From Lachnospiraceae bacterium (GTDB lineage: Bacteria; Bacillota; Clostridia; Lachnospirales; Lachnospiraceae), in the NCBI GenBank assembly GCA_016283575.1, contig JAEEND010000011.1, positions 33,863 through 97,862 of the forward strand: a DNA stretch of 64,000 nucleotides. The letters run 5' to 3'. Below, in pieces: positions 1-8,236 of this stretch. Positions within the stretch are counted from its first letter, which is position 1. Every line of letters begins with the position of its first letter. The translations under genes and the position numbers were made by a program. The notes under the pieces were generated by a model. It did no database searches, was not told the DNA's origin, and worked only from the letters and a program-made list of their open reading frames with translations.

Positions 1-38
1 ACAATTCATAAGCATTAGAATATATTTTGGAGGACAAA

Positions 39-1475
39 ATGGCAGACAAGAAAATGGTGGAAGCTATCACTTCCATGGAAGAAGATTTTGCACAATGGTA
101 TACAGACATTGTAAAAAAAGCAGACCTTATCGACTACACCAGCGTTAAAGGATGCATGGTATTTAAGCCCGCGGGCTACGCAATCTGGGAACTTATCCAG
201 AGACAGCTCGATGACAGATTCAAAGCGACAGGCGTTGAGAATGTTTACCTTCCCATGTTCATTCCCGAAAGCTTACTTGAAAAAGAAAAAGATCATGTAG
301 AAGGCTTTGCTCCCGAAGTAGCATGGGTTACTCAGGGCGGACTTCAGCCCCTGCAGGAGAAAATGTGTGTACGACCTACTTCCGAGACTCTTTTCTGCGA
401 TTTCTATAAAAATGAAGTTCACTCCTACAGAGACCTTCCCAAGGTTTATAACCAGTGGTGTTCTGTAGTACGTTGGGAAAAAGAAACCCGTCCTTTCCTT
501 CGCTCAAGAGAATTCTTGTGGCAGGAAGGTCACACGATCCACGCAACCCGCGAAGAAGCAGAAGAACGTACAATTCAGATGCTTAATGTTTACGCAGATT
601 TCTGTGAACAGGTTCTTGCTATTCCCGTTGTAAAGGGCCAGAAGACTGAAAAAGAAAAATTCGCAGGCGCTGAAGCAACCTATACCATCGAAGCATTGAT
701 GCATGACGGTAAGGCACTTCAGTCAGGAACCAGCCACAACTTCGGTGACGGTTTTGCTAAGGCCTTTGAGATACAATATACAGATAAGGACAATACCTTA
801 AAGCATCCTTTCCAGACATCATGGGGTGTAACCACAAGACTTATCGGTGCCATCATCATGGTACACGGTGACAATTCAGGACTTAAGCTCCCTCCCCTTG
901 TGGCTCCCACACAGGTTACGATCATTCCTATTCGCCAGAAGGATGCAGGAGTGCTTGATAAAGCATATGAGATCAGAGATTCTCTTAAAGCTCGGGGCAT
1001 CAGAGTCAAGGTTGACGATACCGACAAGACTCCCGGCTGGAAGTTCTCCGAATGTGAAATGCGTGGTGTGCCCATTCGTATCGAAATCGGTCCCAAGGAT
1101 ATTGAAGCCGGTAAGTGCGTAATGGTAAGACGTGATAACGGTGAGAAGTTTGAATGCGCTCTTTCCGATATCAACGATAAGGTAAAAGAACTCATCCCCG
1201 TAATTCAGAAGGATATGCTTGAAGCTGCAAGAGAAAGAAGAGATTCTCAGACCTATGTCGCTACCACCAAGGAAGAATTTGAAAAGATATTCTCAGAGAA
1301 GACAGGTTTTGTTAAAGCAATGTGGTGCGGCGAACAGGCTTGCGAAGACGAGATCAAGGAGAAATTTGCGGTAACCAGCAGATGTATGCCTTTCGATCAG
1401 GAAACACTTTCCGAAAGTTGCGTATGTTGCGGTAAGCCCGCTAAGAAGATGGTATACTGGGGAAGAGCATATTAA
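39..1475 (+). CDS. proS: Proline--tRNA ligase (archaeal/eukaryal type, ProS type 3)
   Basis: Charges tRNA-Pro with proline in the cytoplasm. The 478-residue product has the class II synthetase core, with RPTSET (motif 2 region), [22 protein letters not shown] and a C-terminal anticodon-binding domain. It ends in a four-cysteine zinc-type segment (CGEQAC...CVCCGK) and the terminal tyrosine typical of the short archaeal/eukaryal ProS form; the editing insertion of the long bacterial form is absent. The ORF track opens at a TTG at 27, but that codon lies in the ribosome-binding site. GGAGG at 29-33 sits 5 bases before ATG 39, so I start there. ackA follows after 27 bases, probably in the same transcript. 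The promoter lies outside the window. Confidence 0.95.
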   Translation: MADKKMVEAITSMEEDFAQWYTDIVKKADLIDYTSVKGCMVFKPAGYAIWELIQRQLDDRFKATGVENVYLPMFIPESLLEKEKDHVEGFAPEVAWVTQGGLQPLQEKMCVRPTSETLFCDFYKNEVHSYRDLPKVYNQWCSVVRWEKETRPFLRSREFLWQEGHTIHATREEAEERTIQMLNVYADFCEQVLAIPVVKGQKTEKEKFAGAEATYTIEALMHDGKALQSGTSHNFGDGFAKAFEIQYTDKDNTLKHPFQTSWGVTTRLIGAIIMVHGDNSGLKLPPLVAPTQVTIIPIRQKDAGVLDKAYEIRDSLKARGIRVKVDDTDKTPGWKFSECEMRGVPIRIEIGPKDIEAGKCVMVRRDNGEKFECALSDINDKVKELIPVIQKDMLEAARERRDSQTYVATTKEEFEKIFSEKTGFVKAMWCGEQACEDEIKEKFAVTSRCMPFDQETLSESCVCCGKPAKKMVYWGRAY

Positions 1476-1502
1476 TCCATCATTACCATAAGGAGAAATA
1501 TC

Positions 1503-2696
1503 ATGAATGTATTAGTAATTAACTGTGGAAGTTCATCACTTAAGTATCAGTTTATCAATTCCGATACCGAAGAAGTAATGGCAAAGGGTCTTTGCGAAAG
1601 AATCGGTATTGACGGAAGCAGGATTTCATATCAGCCCAAGGGTGCCGACAAGGAAGAGCTTGAAACTCCCATGCCCGACCACACCAAGGCAGTGGCTCTC
1701 GTAATTGAGAAGCTTACCAACAAAGAAACAGGGGTTGTTAAGTCCCTTGAAGAGATCGATGCCGTAGGACACAGAATCGTACATGGCGGAGAAAAATTTG
1801 CTACAAGCGTAGTGATCAATGATGAAGTAATGAAGGCTATTGAAGAATGTAACGATCTTGCACCTCTTCACAATCCCGCCAATTTGATCGGTATCAATGC
1901 TTGTAAGGCGCTTATGCCCAACGTTCCCATGGTAGCAGTATTCGATACGGCTTTCCATCAGACAATGCCCAGTAAAGCATATCTTTACGGTATTCCTTAT
2001 GAATACTATGAAAAATATAAAGTAAGAAGATACGGATTCCACGGTACAAGCCATGATTTTGTATCCAACGAAGCAGCCAAGTTCCTTGGCAAGGACAGAA
2101 AAGATTTAAAGATTATCGTATGTCACTTAGGAAACGGCGCTTCCGTATCAGCAGTAATGAACGGAAAATCAGTTGATACTTCCATGGGACTTACTCCTCT
2201 TGAAGGACTTATAATGGGAACAAGATCCGGTGACCTTGATCCCGCCATTGTGACCTTCCTTGCATCAAAACTCAATGTAAGTGCCGAAGAAGTATTAAAT
2301 ATCTTAAATAAGAAGTCAGGTGTGCAGGGTCTTTCAGGTATCTCAAGTGACTTCAGAGATCTTGAAAAAGCTTTCAACGAAGGTAATGAACGTGCAAAAG
2401 AAACACTTGAAACATATTGCTACCATGTAGCTAAGTACATCGGAGCTTATGCAGCAGCAATGAACGGCGTAGACGTTATCGCTTATACCGCAGGCGTTGG
2501 TGAAAATACAGCATTTGTAAGACAGAGAGTTTCCGAATATTTAACCTATCTTGGAACAGATGTTGATCCCGAAAAGAATAAGTTGCGCGGAGAAACAGTT
2601 GTGTTATCGAGTCCCGGTTCCAAATGTGTAACAATGATAGTTCCCACCAATGAGGAACTTGCCATTTGCCGAGAGACCGTAAGATTGGTAAAATAA
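1503..2696 (+). CDS. ackA: Acetate kinase
   Basis: Interconverts acetyl phosphate plus ADP and acetate plus ATP, the last step of acetate fermentation. The 397-residue length is normal for the family. It opens with the phosphate-binding MNVLVINCGSSSLKYQ motif and carries the acetate/propionate kinase signatures GHRIVHGGEKF and MGTRSGDLDPAI, with HLGNGAS between them. AAGGAG lies 8 bases before the ATG. No phosphotransacetylase gene is adjacent, so pta must be elsewhere. An intrinsic terminator follows the stop closely. Confidence 0.97.
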   Translation: MNVLVINCGSSSLKYQFINSDTEEVMAKGLCERIGIDGSRISYQPKGADKEELETPMPDHTKAVALVIEKLTNKETGVVKSLEEIDAVGHRIVHGGEKFATSVVINDEVMKAIEECNDLAPLHNPANLIGINACKALMPNVPMVAVFDTAFHQTMPSKAYLYGIPYEYYEKYKVRRYGFHGTSHDFVSNEAAKFLGKDRKDLKIIVCHLGNGASVSAVMNGKSVDTSMGLTPLEGLIMGTRSGDLDPAIVTFLASKLNVSAEEVLNILNKKSGVQGLSGISSDFRDLEKAFNEGNERAKETLETYCYHVAKYIGAYAAAMNGVDVIAYTAGVGENTAFVRQRVSEYLTYLGTDVDPEKNKLRGETVVLSSPGSKCVTMIVPTNEELAICRETVRLVK

Positions 2697-2708
2697 GGAT
2701 AAGGAACT

Positions 2709-2743
2709 AAAGCCTCAGGTTTTTGCCCGAGGCTTTCTTTTTA
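2709..2743 (+). terminator. Intrinsic terminator after ackA
   Basis: AAAGCCTC..(loop)..GAGGCTTT stem followed by a T-rich tract (CTTTTTAG), 12 bases after the ackA stop. It ends only about 8 bases before the cca start codon. Confidence 0.8.
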
Positions 2744-2750
2744 GAAAAAT

Positions 2751-4088
2751 ATGAAAATAAACTTACCGGAAAACGTAAAGTTCATAATTCATACACTGGA
2801 AGAAGCCGGATTCGAAGCATATGCGGTGGGAGGATGCGTGCGCGACTCTATCCTTGGTCGCAAACCCAACGATTGGGACATTACCACATCAGCGCTTCCT
2901 TTAGAAACCAAGGCTTTATTTAAGCGTACATTTGATACCGGCATTAAGCACGGTACTGTTTCCGTGCTTATAAATAAAGATATCTATGAAGTAACAACAT
3001 ACAGAGTGGACGGTGAGTATGAAGATTTAAGGCATCCCAAGGATGTTACCTTTACTTCCAATTTAAAAGAAGATTTAATGCGCAGAGACTTTACCGTAAA
3101 TGCCATGGCATATAATGATACTACAGGGCTCGTGGATCTTTACGGTGGATTAGATGATATTAAGAAACGCATGATAAGATGCGTGGGAAATCCCTACGAC
3201 AGATTCAATGAAGATGCACTGAGAATACTTCGAGCCATTAGATTTGCGGCGCAGCTTGATTATGACATAGAGGAAGACACAAAAACCGCCATAAAGGATT
3301 TAAGAAACAATCTTTCAAAGATAAGTGCCGAGAGGATCCGGGTTGAATTTCTAAAGATGGTAATGAGTGATAACCCCGGGTTTATACGGGAAGCCTATGA
3401 GCTTGGAGTGACTCAAGTATTCATGCCTGAACTTGATGAAATGATGGAATGCTGCCAGAACAATAAAAACCACGCATTTACCGTTGGCGAGCACTGCATA
3501 AGGGTGATGGAGAACCTTCCTAAGGATAAGGTGTTACGTCTTGCCGGCCTCTTTCATGATATAGGAAAGCCGAGAGTTAGGACCACTGATGATAAAGGGA
3601 TCGACCACTTTAAAATGCATCCATGCGTTGGTGCCGACATGACGAGAGATATATTATCAAGGCTTAAGTTTGATAATGATACCAAAGATAAAGTCTGTGT
3701 CTACGTGCGAAACCATGATTGTCAGATTGGCGTAACCGAAGATGAAAAAGCCGTACGCAGGATTATGAATAAGGTGGGTCCCGAATTCTTTCCGGGTCTT
3801 TTTGAATTCGCGGTTTCCGATGTGCTTGCTCAAAGTGAATTTAACCGGGAAGAAAAGCTTGCACATATCGATAAACTGATTAAAATCAGTTGTAAGATAA
3901 AAGAAAAGAAACAGGCCGTGGTACTTAAGGATTTATGTATTTCCGGCCGTGATCTGATAAATGAAGGATTTGAAGCAGGTCCGGGTCTTGGAAAGGTGCT
4001 TTGTGAACTTTTGGAAGAAGTCATTGATGATCCTTCAAAGAATGATCGCGAATATTTACTGAATCGTGCAAAGACTATGGGAGTATAG
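2751..4088 (+). CDS. cca: CCA-adding tRNA nucleotidyltransferase with HD domain
   Basis: Adds or repairs the 3' CCA of tRNAs. Of the two tRNA genes in this window, neither encodes CCA. The 445-residue protein has the nucleotidyltransferase head YAVGGCVRDSILGRKPNDWD with the catalytic Asp pair (DWD), RRDFTVNAMAY, and the RNA-binding poly(A) polymerase neck region. An HD-type phosphohydrolase domain follows (LAGLFHDIGKPRVR), as in bacterial Cca proteins that also have a 2'-phosphatase/phosphodiesterase module. No Shine-Dalgarno is visible before ATG 2751, and the ackA terminator lies immediately upstream, so initiation here is unusual. The N-terminal sequence looks complete for the family, so an earlier start is unlikely. 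Confidence 0.95.
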   Translation: MKINLPENVKFIIHTLEEAGFEAYAVGGCVRDSILGRKPNDWDITTSALPLETKALFKRTFDTGIKHGTVSVLINKDIYEVTTYRVDGEYEDLRHPKDVTFTSNLKEDLMRRDFTVNAMAYNDTTGLVDLYGGLDDIKKRMIRCVGNPYDRFNEDALRILRAIRFAAQLDYDIEEDTKTAIKDLRNNLSKISAERIRVEFLKMVMSDNPGFIREAYELGVTQVFMPELDEMMECCQNNKNHAFTVGEHCIRVMENLPKDKVLRLAGLFHDIGKPRVRTTDDKGIDHFKMHPCVGADMTRDILSRLKFDNDTKDKVCVYVRNHDCQIGVTEDEKAVRRIMNKVGPEFFPGLFEFAVSDVLAQSEFNREEKLAHIDKLIKISCKIKEKKQAVVLKDLCISGRDLINEGFEAGPGLGKVLCELLEEVIDDPSKNDREYLLNRAKTMGV

Positions 4089-4096
4089 ATTTTGTT

Positions 4097-5380
4097 ATGA
4101 AAAGGGTACTTTTATTCTTATCAATATTGCTTGCGCTTTCTTTTACCGCCTGCGAGGGGAAGGAAATTCCCGAAGAATCGGTTTTGGTGGAAGAAAATGT
4201 AGATGAGGTTTCATCATATTTTGATTCTAAGGATCAGTCCATTATCAGTTCCGTAAATACAATAAAGAAGACGATTTCTTTTTATAATTACGACCTGGGT
4301 AAGGGCTATACTCTTGAATATGATGCACTCACCACCTATAAAGATAAATACGGAACACCCATGAGTGTCGAGCAGCTTACTCCGGGAACAGTTGTGGATA
4401 TTGAGTTTTTAAAGAAATCCAAGAGACTCACGGCACTTGCAGAGAGCTCAGGCCTGTTTAAGCTTGATAACCTTACGGGATTTAAGATAAGTGAGAATAA
4501 AAAAACATTTACTTACAAAGAAGATGTTTATAAGATAACCGGCAGGACAATTCTTTTAGGGGAAAAAAATGTAGATTCTGTGCTTGATTTAGATCCGGTT
4601 GATGTTGTAACCATATGTGGAAAGGATTCGGAAATCTACAGCCTGGTTGTGGAAAAATCCCACGGAACCCTGGAAATACAGGGGTTTGAGGATTTTGTCG
4701 GTGGCGAACTTGTGATAAATGAAAGTGTATCTCATCGCATCGGAGACAACTTTAAAGTGGTTTTACCCGAAGGAATCTACAAATCTTCCCTTAAAAAAGA
4801 TTTGACTGAAGAAGCCATAGATTTTGAGATAAAAGCAGGTGAAGTAACGAAGCTGGATCTGTCATCGATAGAGCTTGTGGAAAGCCGTTACGGCAAGGTT
4901 TTATTTAATGCAAGCCCGAAGGATCTGGAGCTTTATATTGACGGAAACCTCACTGATACCAAGCTTTTGCAGACTTTGTCCTATGGTACTCACAGGCTGG
5001 AAGCATATGCTGAGGGATACGGTTCAATTAAGCGTTACTTTAAGGTGGGAGAAGAAAAAGCGACACTTGATGTGACTCTTGAAGCGCTGGAAGGTGAAGC
5101 GGAAGAAGAAGCAGAAGAAGACTCTTCAAATACCGACGGATACTTTATTTTCGTGTCAGAACCCAAAGAAGTGGAAATTTATGTAGATGGTATTTATATA
5201 GGAATGTCACCTGTATCTTTAAAGAAGCAGGCGGGAAGTCATACCGTTGTGCTTAAGAAGGCGGGTTATTACGACAGAACCTATACGATAAAGACCGAAA
5301 ATACCGCAAAAGACGATTATTACACCTTCGGGGAACTGGAGAAAAAGGCTGATTCCGGCGCCGAAAACGGTGATGATTAG
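4097..5380 (+). CDS. Lipoprotein with two PEGA domains
   Basis: Predicted surface lipoprotein of 427 residues. The N-terminus has a basic start, a hydrophobic stretch and a lipobox ending at Cys19 (LSFTAC), followed by an acidic linker. The middle is a beta-rich region without a recognised family. Two PEGA repeats follow, at about residues 260-325 (KVLFNASPKDLELYIDGN) and 350-415 (YFIFVSEPKEVEIYVDGIYIG). They are separated by an acidic EGEAEEEAEED spacer. PEGA modules are beta-sandwich repeats found in envelope proteins; no enzymatic function follows from them. It begins 8 bases after cca and is probably co-transcribed. Confidence 0.8.
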   Translation: MKRVLLFLSILLALSFTACEGKEIPEESVLVEENVDEVSSYFDSKDQSIISSVNTIKKTISFYNYDLGKGYTLEYDALTTYKDKYGTPMSVEQLTPGTVVDIEFLKKSKRLTALAESSGLFKLDNLTGFKISENKKTFTYKEDVYKITGRTILLGEKNVDSVLDLDPVDVVTICGKDSEIYSLVVEKSHGTLEIQGFEDFVGGELVINESVSHRIGDNFKVVLPEGIYKSSLKKDLTEEAIDFEIKAGEVTKLDLSSIELVESRYGKVLFNASPKDLELYIDGNLTDTKLLQTLSYGTHRLEAYAEGYGSIKRYFKVGEEKATLDVTLEALEGEAEEEAEEDSSNTDGYFIFVSEPKEVEIYVDGIYIGMSPVSLKKQAGSHTVVLKKAGYYDRTYTIKTENTAKDDYYTFGELEKKADSGAENGDD

Positions 5381-5472
5381 CTTCGGTCGGAAGTTATTTT
5401 ACGGTATAGGCAAAAATAATCAAAAAATGGCATAAAAAATCCTGAAAAACCTTGAAAAATCAACGTTTTTTC

Positions 5473-5500
5473 TTGACATAGGGTACAAATTAGATATAAT
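5473..5500 (+). promoter_or_regulatory. Sigma-A-type promoter of hup
   Basis: TTGACA (5473-5478) and TATAAT (5495-5500), both perfect consensus hexamers, separated by 16 bases, about 60 bases before the hup start codon. This fits a highly expressed nucleoid protein. Confidence 0.85.
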
Positions 5501-5561
5501 GAATTTAGGTGTTTTTTTCACCACTCAAACAAAAAACTCATATTAGAGGAGGAGTTCAATA

Positions 5562-5840
5562 ATGAACAAGACAGAATTAGTTGAAGCTATTGCTAAGCAG
5601 GCTGAATTATCTAAGAAAGATACTGAAAAGGCAGTTAAGGCCTTCACAGAAGTTGTTGGTAAAGAATTAAAGAAGGGCGGAAAGGTTCAGCTCGTTGGCT
5701 TTGGTACTTTCGAAGTTACCAAGAGAGCAGCAAGAACAGGTAGAAACCCTCAGACAGGTGCAGAAATGAAGATTGCAGCTTCTAAGGCTCCTAAGTTCAG
5801 CGCTGGTAAGGCATTAAAGGACTTAGTTAACGGTAAATAA
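5562..5840 (+). CDS. hup: DNA-binding protein HU
   Basis: Histone-like nucleoid protein that binds and bends DNA as a dimer. The 92-residue product is a canonical HU: N-terminal helices [28 protein letters not shown], the [21 protein letters not shown] signature for the beta-arm, and the C-terminal [15 protein letters not shown]. The RBS GGAGGAG lies just upstream. A consensus promoter precedes it and a strong terminator follows, so it is mainly monocistronic. Being next to rqcP is the classic Firmicutes arrangement. Confidence 0.98.
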   Translation: MNKTELVEAIAKQAELSKKDTEKAVKAFTEVVGKELKKGGKVQLVGFGTFEVTKRAARTGRNPQTGAEMKIAASKAPKFSAGKALKDLVNGK

Positions 5841-5853
5841 GTTATAAACGCGA

Positions 5854-5886
5854 AAGGCCCTGTAGTTTACTATAGGGCCTTTTTTA
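5854..5886 (+). terminator. Intrinsic terminator of hup
   Basis: AAGGCCCTGTAG-TTTA-CTATAGGGCCTT, a near-perfect 12-bp stem followed by a T tract. Confidence 0.9.
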
Positions 5887-5915
5887 TGTTATATTCATCT
5901 TGACCGGAGGGATTT

Positions 5916-6155
5916 ATGAGACTGGATAAATATTTAAAGGTTTCAAGACTTATAAAAAGACGAACAGTGGCCAATGAAGCCTGTGATAACGGCAGGGTCA
6001 TGGTCAATGATAAAGTTGCCAAGGCATCCCAGGAAGTTAAAGTAGGGGATGTTATTACTATTTCTTTTGGCAATAAAGAAGTAAAAGCAGAGATCACATC
6101 GATCGCCGAAACCGTCAAGAAGGACGAGGCGAGCGAATTATTCCGATATATTTAG
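5916..6155 (+). CDS. rqcP: S4-domain RNA-binding protein RqcP (YabO/Hsp15-like)
   Basis: A 79-residue protein that is almost entirely one S4 RNA-binding fold: MRLDKYLKVSRLIKRRTVANEACDNGRVMVND. In Bacillus the homologue RqcP binds stalled 50S-peptidyl-tRNA complexes and works with RqcH to add C-terminal alanine tails for ribosome quality control. The position directly after hup is the conserved one and supports the name. The RBS GGAGG precedes the start. The next gene starts 8 bases later, so it heads an operon that runs toward divIC. Confidence 0.9.
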   Translation: MRLDKYLKVSRLIKRRTVANEACDNGRVMVNDKVAKASQEVKVGDVITISFGNKEVKAEITSIAETVKKDEASELFRYI

Positions 6156-6163
6156 GGAGTTTT

Positions 6164-7831
6164 ATGAACGAGATTTGGGCAGAGGTAAGAAATATCTGGA
6201 AAAATAAAGCATATTCCATTCCCATGGTGATTACCGCGGTACTGGCTTACGGCTACAAGATTACCCATTTTGCCATAGGTATCGATGATACGCCTTATTA
6301 TTATTATTTCACCGAGGGCATGAACGTACTGGTAGGTCGCTGGGTTTTATTTTTGTTAAATAAGGCCCTCAATATTGGTAAGCTCCTTCCCTTTGTGACT
6401 GATTTTGCCGGTGTCATGCTTTTAATGCTTTCTGCCAGCCTCTATGTAGTTGCATTTAAGAGGGTGGTTAAAAAGAATGTTAACATTTCGGTTTCCTATC
6501 TTTTTTCCGCTTTATTTATTACATGTCCTTTGATCTGCGAGGTTTATACCTATTTTTTACATAACGGAATTTCCATAGGATACGTAGCCAATGCGCTGGC
6601 TCTTCTTATGTTTCTTAAAGGCGACGAAACGGTCGGAAAAAGAAAATGGACGGATTATATTTTAAGCGCCGTATTTTTATTTATTTCCATAGGCTGTTAC
6701 GAATCCTTTGCTTCCGTATTTATTGCCGGTGTATCGATCATGCTATTGATACGGGTAACACATGAAGTAAGAGAGAAAAGCTTTTTAAGGAATATAAAAA
6801 GAATCGGACTTGTGGCTTTGATCGAGGCTTTAAGCATCGTATTCAGAGCTTTGATGCAGAAGCTTTTGATCGTAGTATTTAATATTCACAACTTAAGAAC
6901 AGAAGAAGTGAGCCGTTCAGTCACGGAAATGCTTGGATGGGTATTTACAAGTGAAGGACGTGCCGGTTTTGTAATGGCTTTAAAGCGCTTCTTTGTAATG
7001 TATGGCGTCTTCGGGATCCATTATCTTCCCATAGCCATATTCCTTCTGGCTGCTTTGGTGATCCTTACATTCGGTATCTTTACGGCGATCCGCAAGAAAA
7101 GCCTGTGGGCATTTGTATATATGATGGGAATATATGTATCATGCATTATTCTCATGTTCATAGAGGGAAGCGTTACCTTATACAGGTCAGCGCAGTTCTT
7201 GCCTCTTGTTTCCGCATACGGGATCACGCTTTTCTTCATGGCAGCTTCTTTTGCAACAGAAAAGATTAAGAGATTTACAAAGCCCGTGCTTACGGTTTTG
7301 GCAATCGTGATCCTGTTCAGACAGATAGTTGACATGAATAACTGGTTCTACATAGATACTCTTAAGTATGAAGAAGCCCACAGGATCACGGATAATATTG
7401 CGGAGGACATATTAAGAACCTGTGAAAATGCAGGTAAACCCATTATTTTTGCGGGCGAGTTCCATCCTTCCGTTTCAATAATCGAGGACGCCTATGTGCC
7501 CTTTGGTTCGGAAGAATATGAGCGCATGAAAAAGATTGTTGATATCGTAGATCCGGAGTTAATGTGGAAGTTCTTTAGAAGAAACCGCTTTGAAGTGGCG
7601 CAGACTCCCACGCTTTCGGTTATTTCCTGGGGACAGGAAGCGTTTTTATCAAGCTATGAAGTCGTTCGTTTTATGAATATGTCCGGTTACACTTTTGTAG
7701 GAACCGATGACATAGATGCCATAAGGAATGTTCCCGTTAAATATCTTGATTCCATGGAAACATATCCAAGAGACGGTTATATTTATGAAGATGAGGATTA
7801 TATCATCGTTAATATGGGTATGGGATACTGA
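6164..7831 (+). CDS. Multi-pass membrane protein, GtrII-type glucosyltransferase domain (Glucos_trans_II-like)
   Basis: A 555-residue polytopic membrane protein with about ten hydrophobic segments and a soluble C-terminal tail from about residue 420. The N-terminal segment (HFAIGIDDTPYYYYF, then LVGRWVLFLLNK) resembles Glucos_trans_II/GtrII proteins, which move glucose from a lipid carrier onto cell-surface glycans. The early acidic pair IDD could be the catalytic region, but I cannot confirm this without an alignment. GGGAG precedes the ATG. It sits between rqcP and divIC, where Bacillus has the sporulation genes yabP and yabQ. It may be an insertion into that operon; its specific acceptor is unknown. 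Confidence 0.7.
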   Translation: MNEIWAEVRNIWKNKAYSIPMVITAVLAYGYKITHFAIGIDDTPYYYYFTEGMNVLVGRWVLFLLNKALNIGKLLPFVTDFAGVMLLMLSASLYVVAFKRVVKKNVNISVSYLFSALFITCPLICEVYTYFLHNGISIGYVANALALLMFLKGDETVGKRKWTDYILSAVFLFISIGCYESFASVFIAGVSIMLLIRVTHEVREKSFLRNIKRIGLVALIEALSIVFRALMQKLLIVVFNIHNLRTEEVSRSVTEMLGWVFTSEGRAGFVMALKRFFVMYGVFGIHYLPIAIFLLAALVILTFGIFTAIRKKSLWAFVYMMGIYVSCIILMFIEGSVTLYRSAQFLPLVSAYGITLFFMAASFATEKIKRFTKPVLTVLAIVILFRQIVDMNNWFYIDTLKYEEAHRITDNIAEDILRTCENAGKPIIFAGEFHPSVSIIEDAYVPFGSEEYERMKKIVDIVDPELMWKFFRRNRFEVAQTPTLSVISWGQEAFLSSYEVVRFMNMSGYTFVGTDDIDAIRNVPVKYLDSMETYPRDGYIYEDEDYIIVNMGMGY

Positions 7832-7844
7832 TAAGAGGTGAAAA

Positions 7845-8156
7845 ATGAAAAGAAGAAAACCTGCTATGCGAGCTAATCGCCCAAAGAATTTTGGCAGTAT
7901 GCTGTTAGTTTCCGCAGTAGTATTTATGATTTTGATGGTTCTTTTAATAAACAGTCAGAGACTCAAAGAAAAAAGAGCCGAATATGAAAAGAAGCATGAA
8001 TATCTGCTGGAGCAGATCGAGGACGAAAACAGGCGCACCGAAGAAATAGAAGAATACCGAAAATATATGCACACCCTTGAATACATTGAGAAGATGGCAA
8101 AAGAAAAGCTGGGCCTGGTGCATAAGGATGAAATAATAATAGAAGCAGAAGATTAA
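7845..8156 (+). CDS. Septum formation initiator family protein (DivIC/FtsB-like)
   Basis: A 103-residue bitopic protein with a short basic cytoplasmic N-terminus, one transmembrane helix at about residues 25-42 (MLLVSAVVFMILMVLLI) and an extracytoplasmic coiled coil (KEKRAEYEKKHEYLLEQIEDENRRTEEIEEY). It ends in MAKEKLGLVHKDEI, a typical DivIC/FtsB ending. These proteins help assemble the FtsQLB-type divisome complex. Its place ahead of tilS-hpt-ftsH matches Firmicutes divIC. The RBS GAGGTG precedes the start. Confidence 0.88.
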   Translation: MKRRKPAMRANRPKNFGSMLLVSAVVFMILMVLLINSQRLKEKRAEYEKKHEYLLEQIEDENRRTEEIEEYRKYMHTLEYIEKMAKEKLGLVHKDEIIIEAED

Positions 8157-8157
8157 G

Positions 8158-8184
8158 TTAGCCTTCCGAAAAGCGGGAGGCTAA
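8158..8184 (+). terminator. Stem-loop between divIC-like gene and tilS
   Basis: TTAGCCTTCCG-AAAA-GCGGGAGGCTAA forms a stem just after the divIC-like stop, but only a weak AT-rich tail follows (TAAATTTTG). It may be a leaky terminator or an mRNA-end hairpin rather than a full stop. Confidence 0.5.
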
Positions 8185-8236
8185 TAAATTTTGACAAAGC
8201 CCGTGGAGGCAGTTTAGGTACAGAAAGATAAACAGG

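Noticed and set aside
719-1195. Minus-strand 158 aa ORF within proS
   Set aside because: Shadow of the proS frame; Ser/Leu-rich translation without family features.
8191-8219. TTGACA with a weak -10 before tilS as a separate promoter
   Set aside because: The -10 candidate (TTAGGT) is poor; tilS may rely on read-through past a leaky hairpin. Not strong enough to list as a feature.
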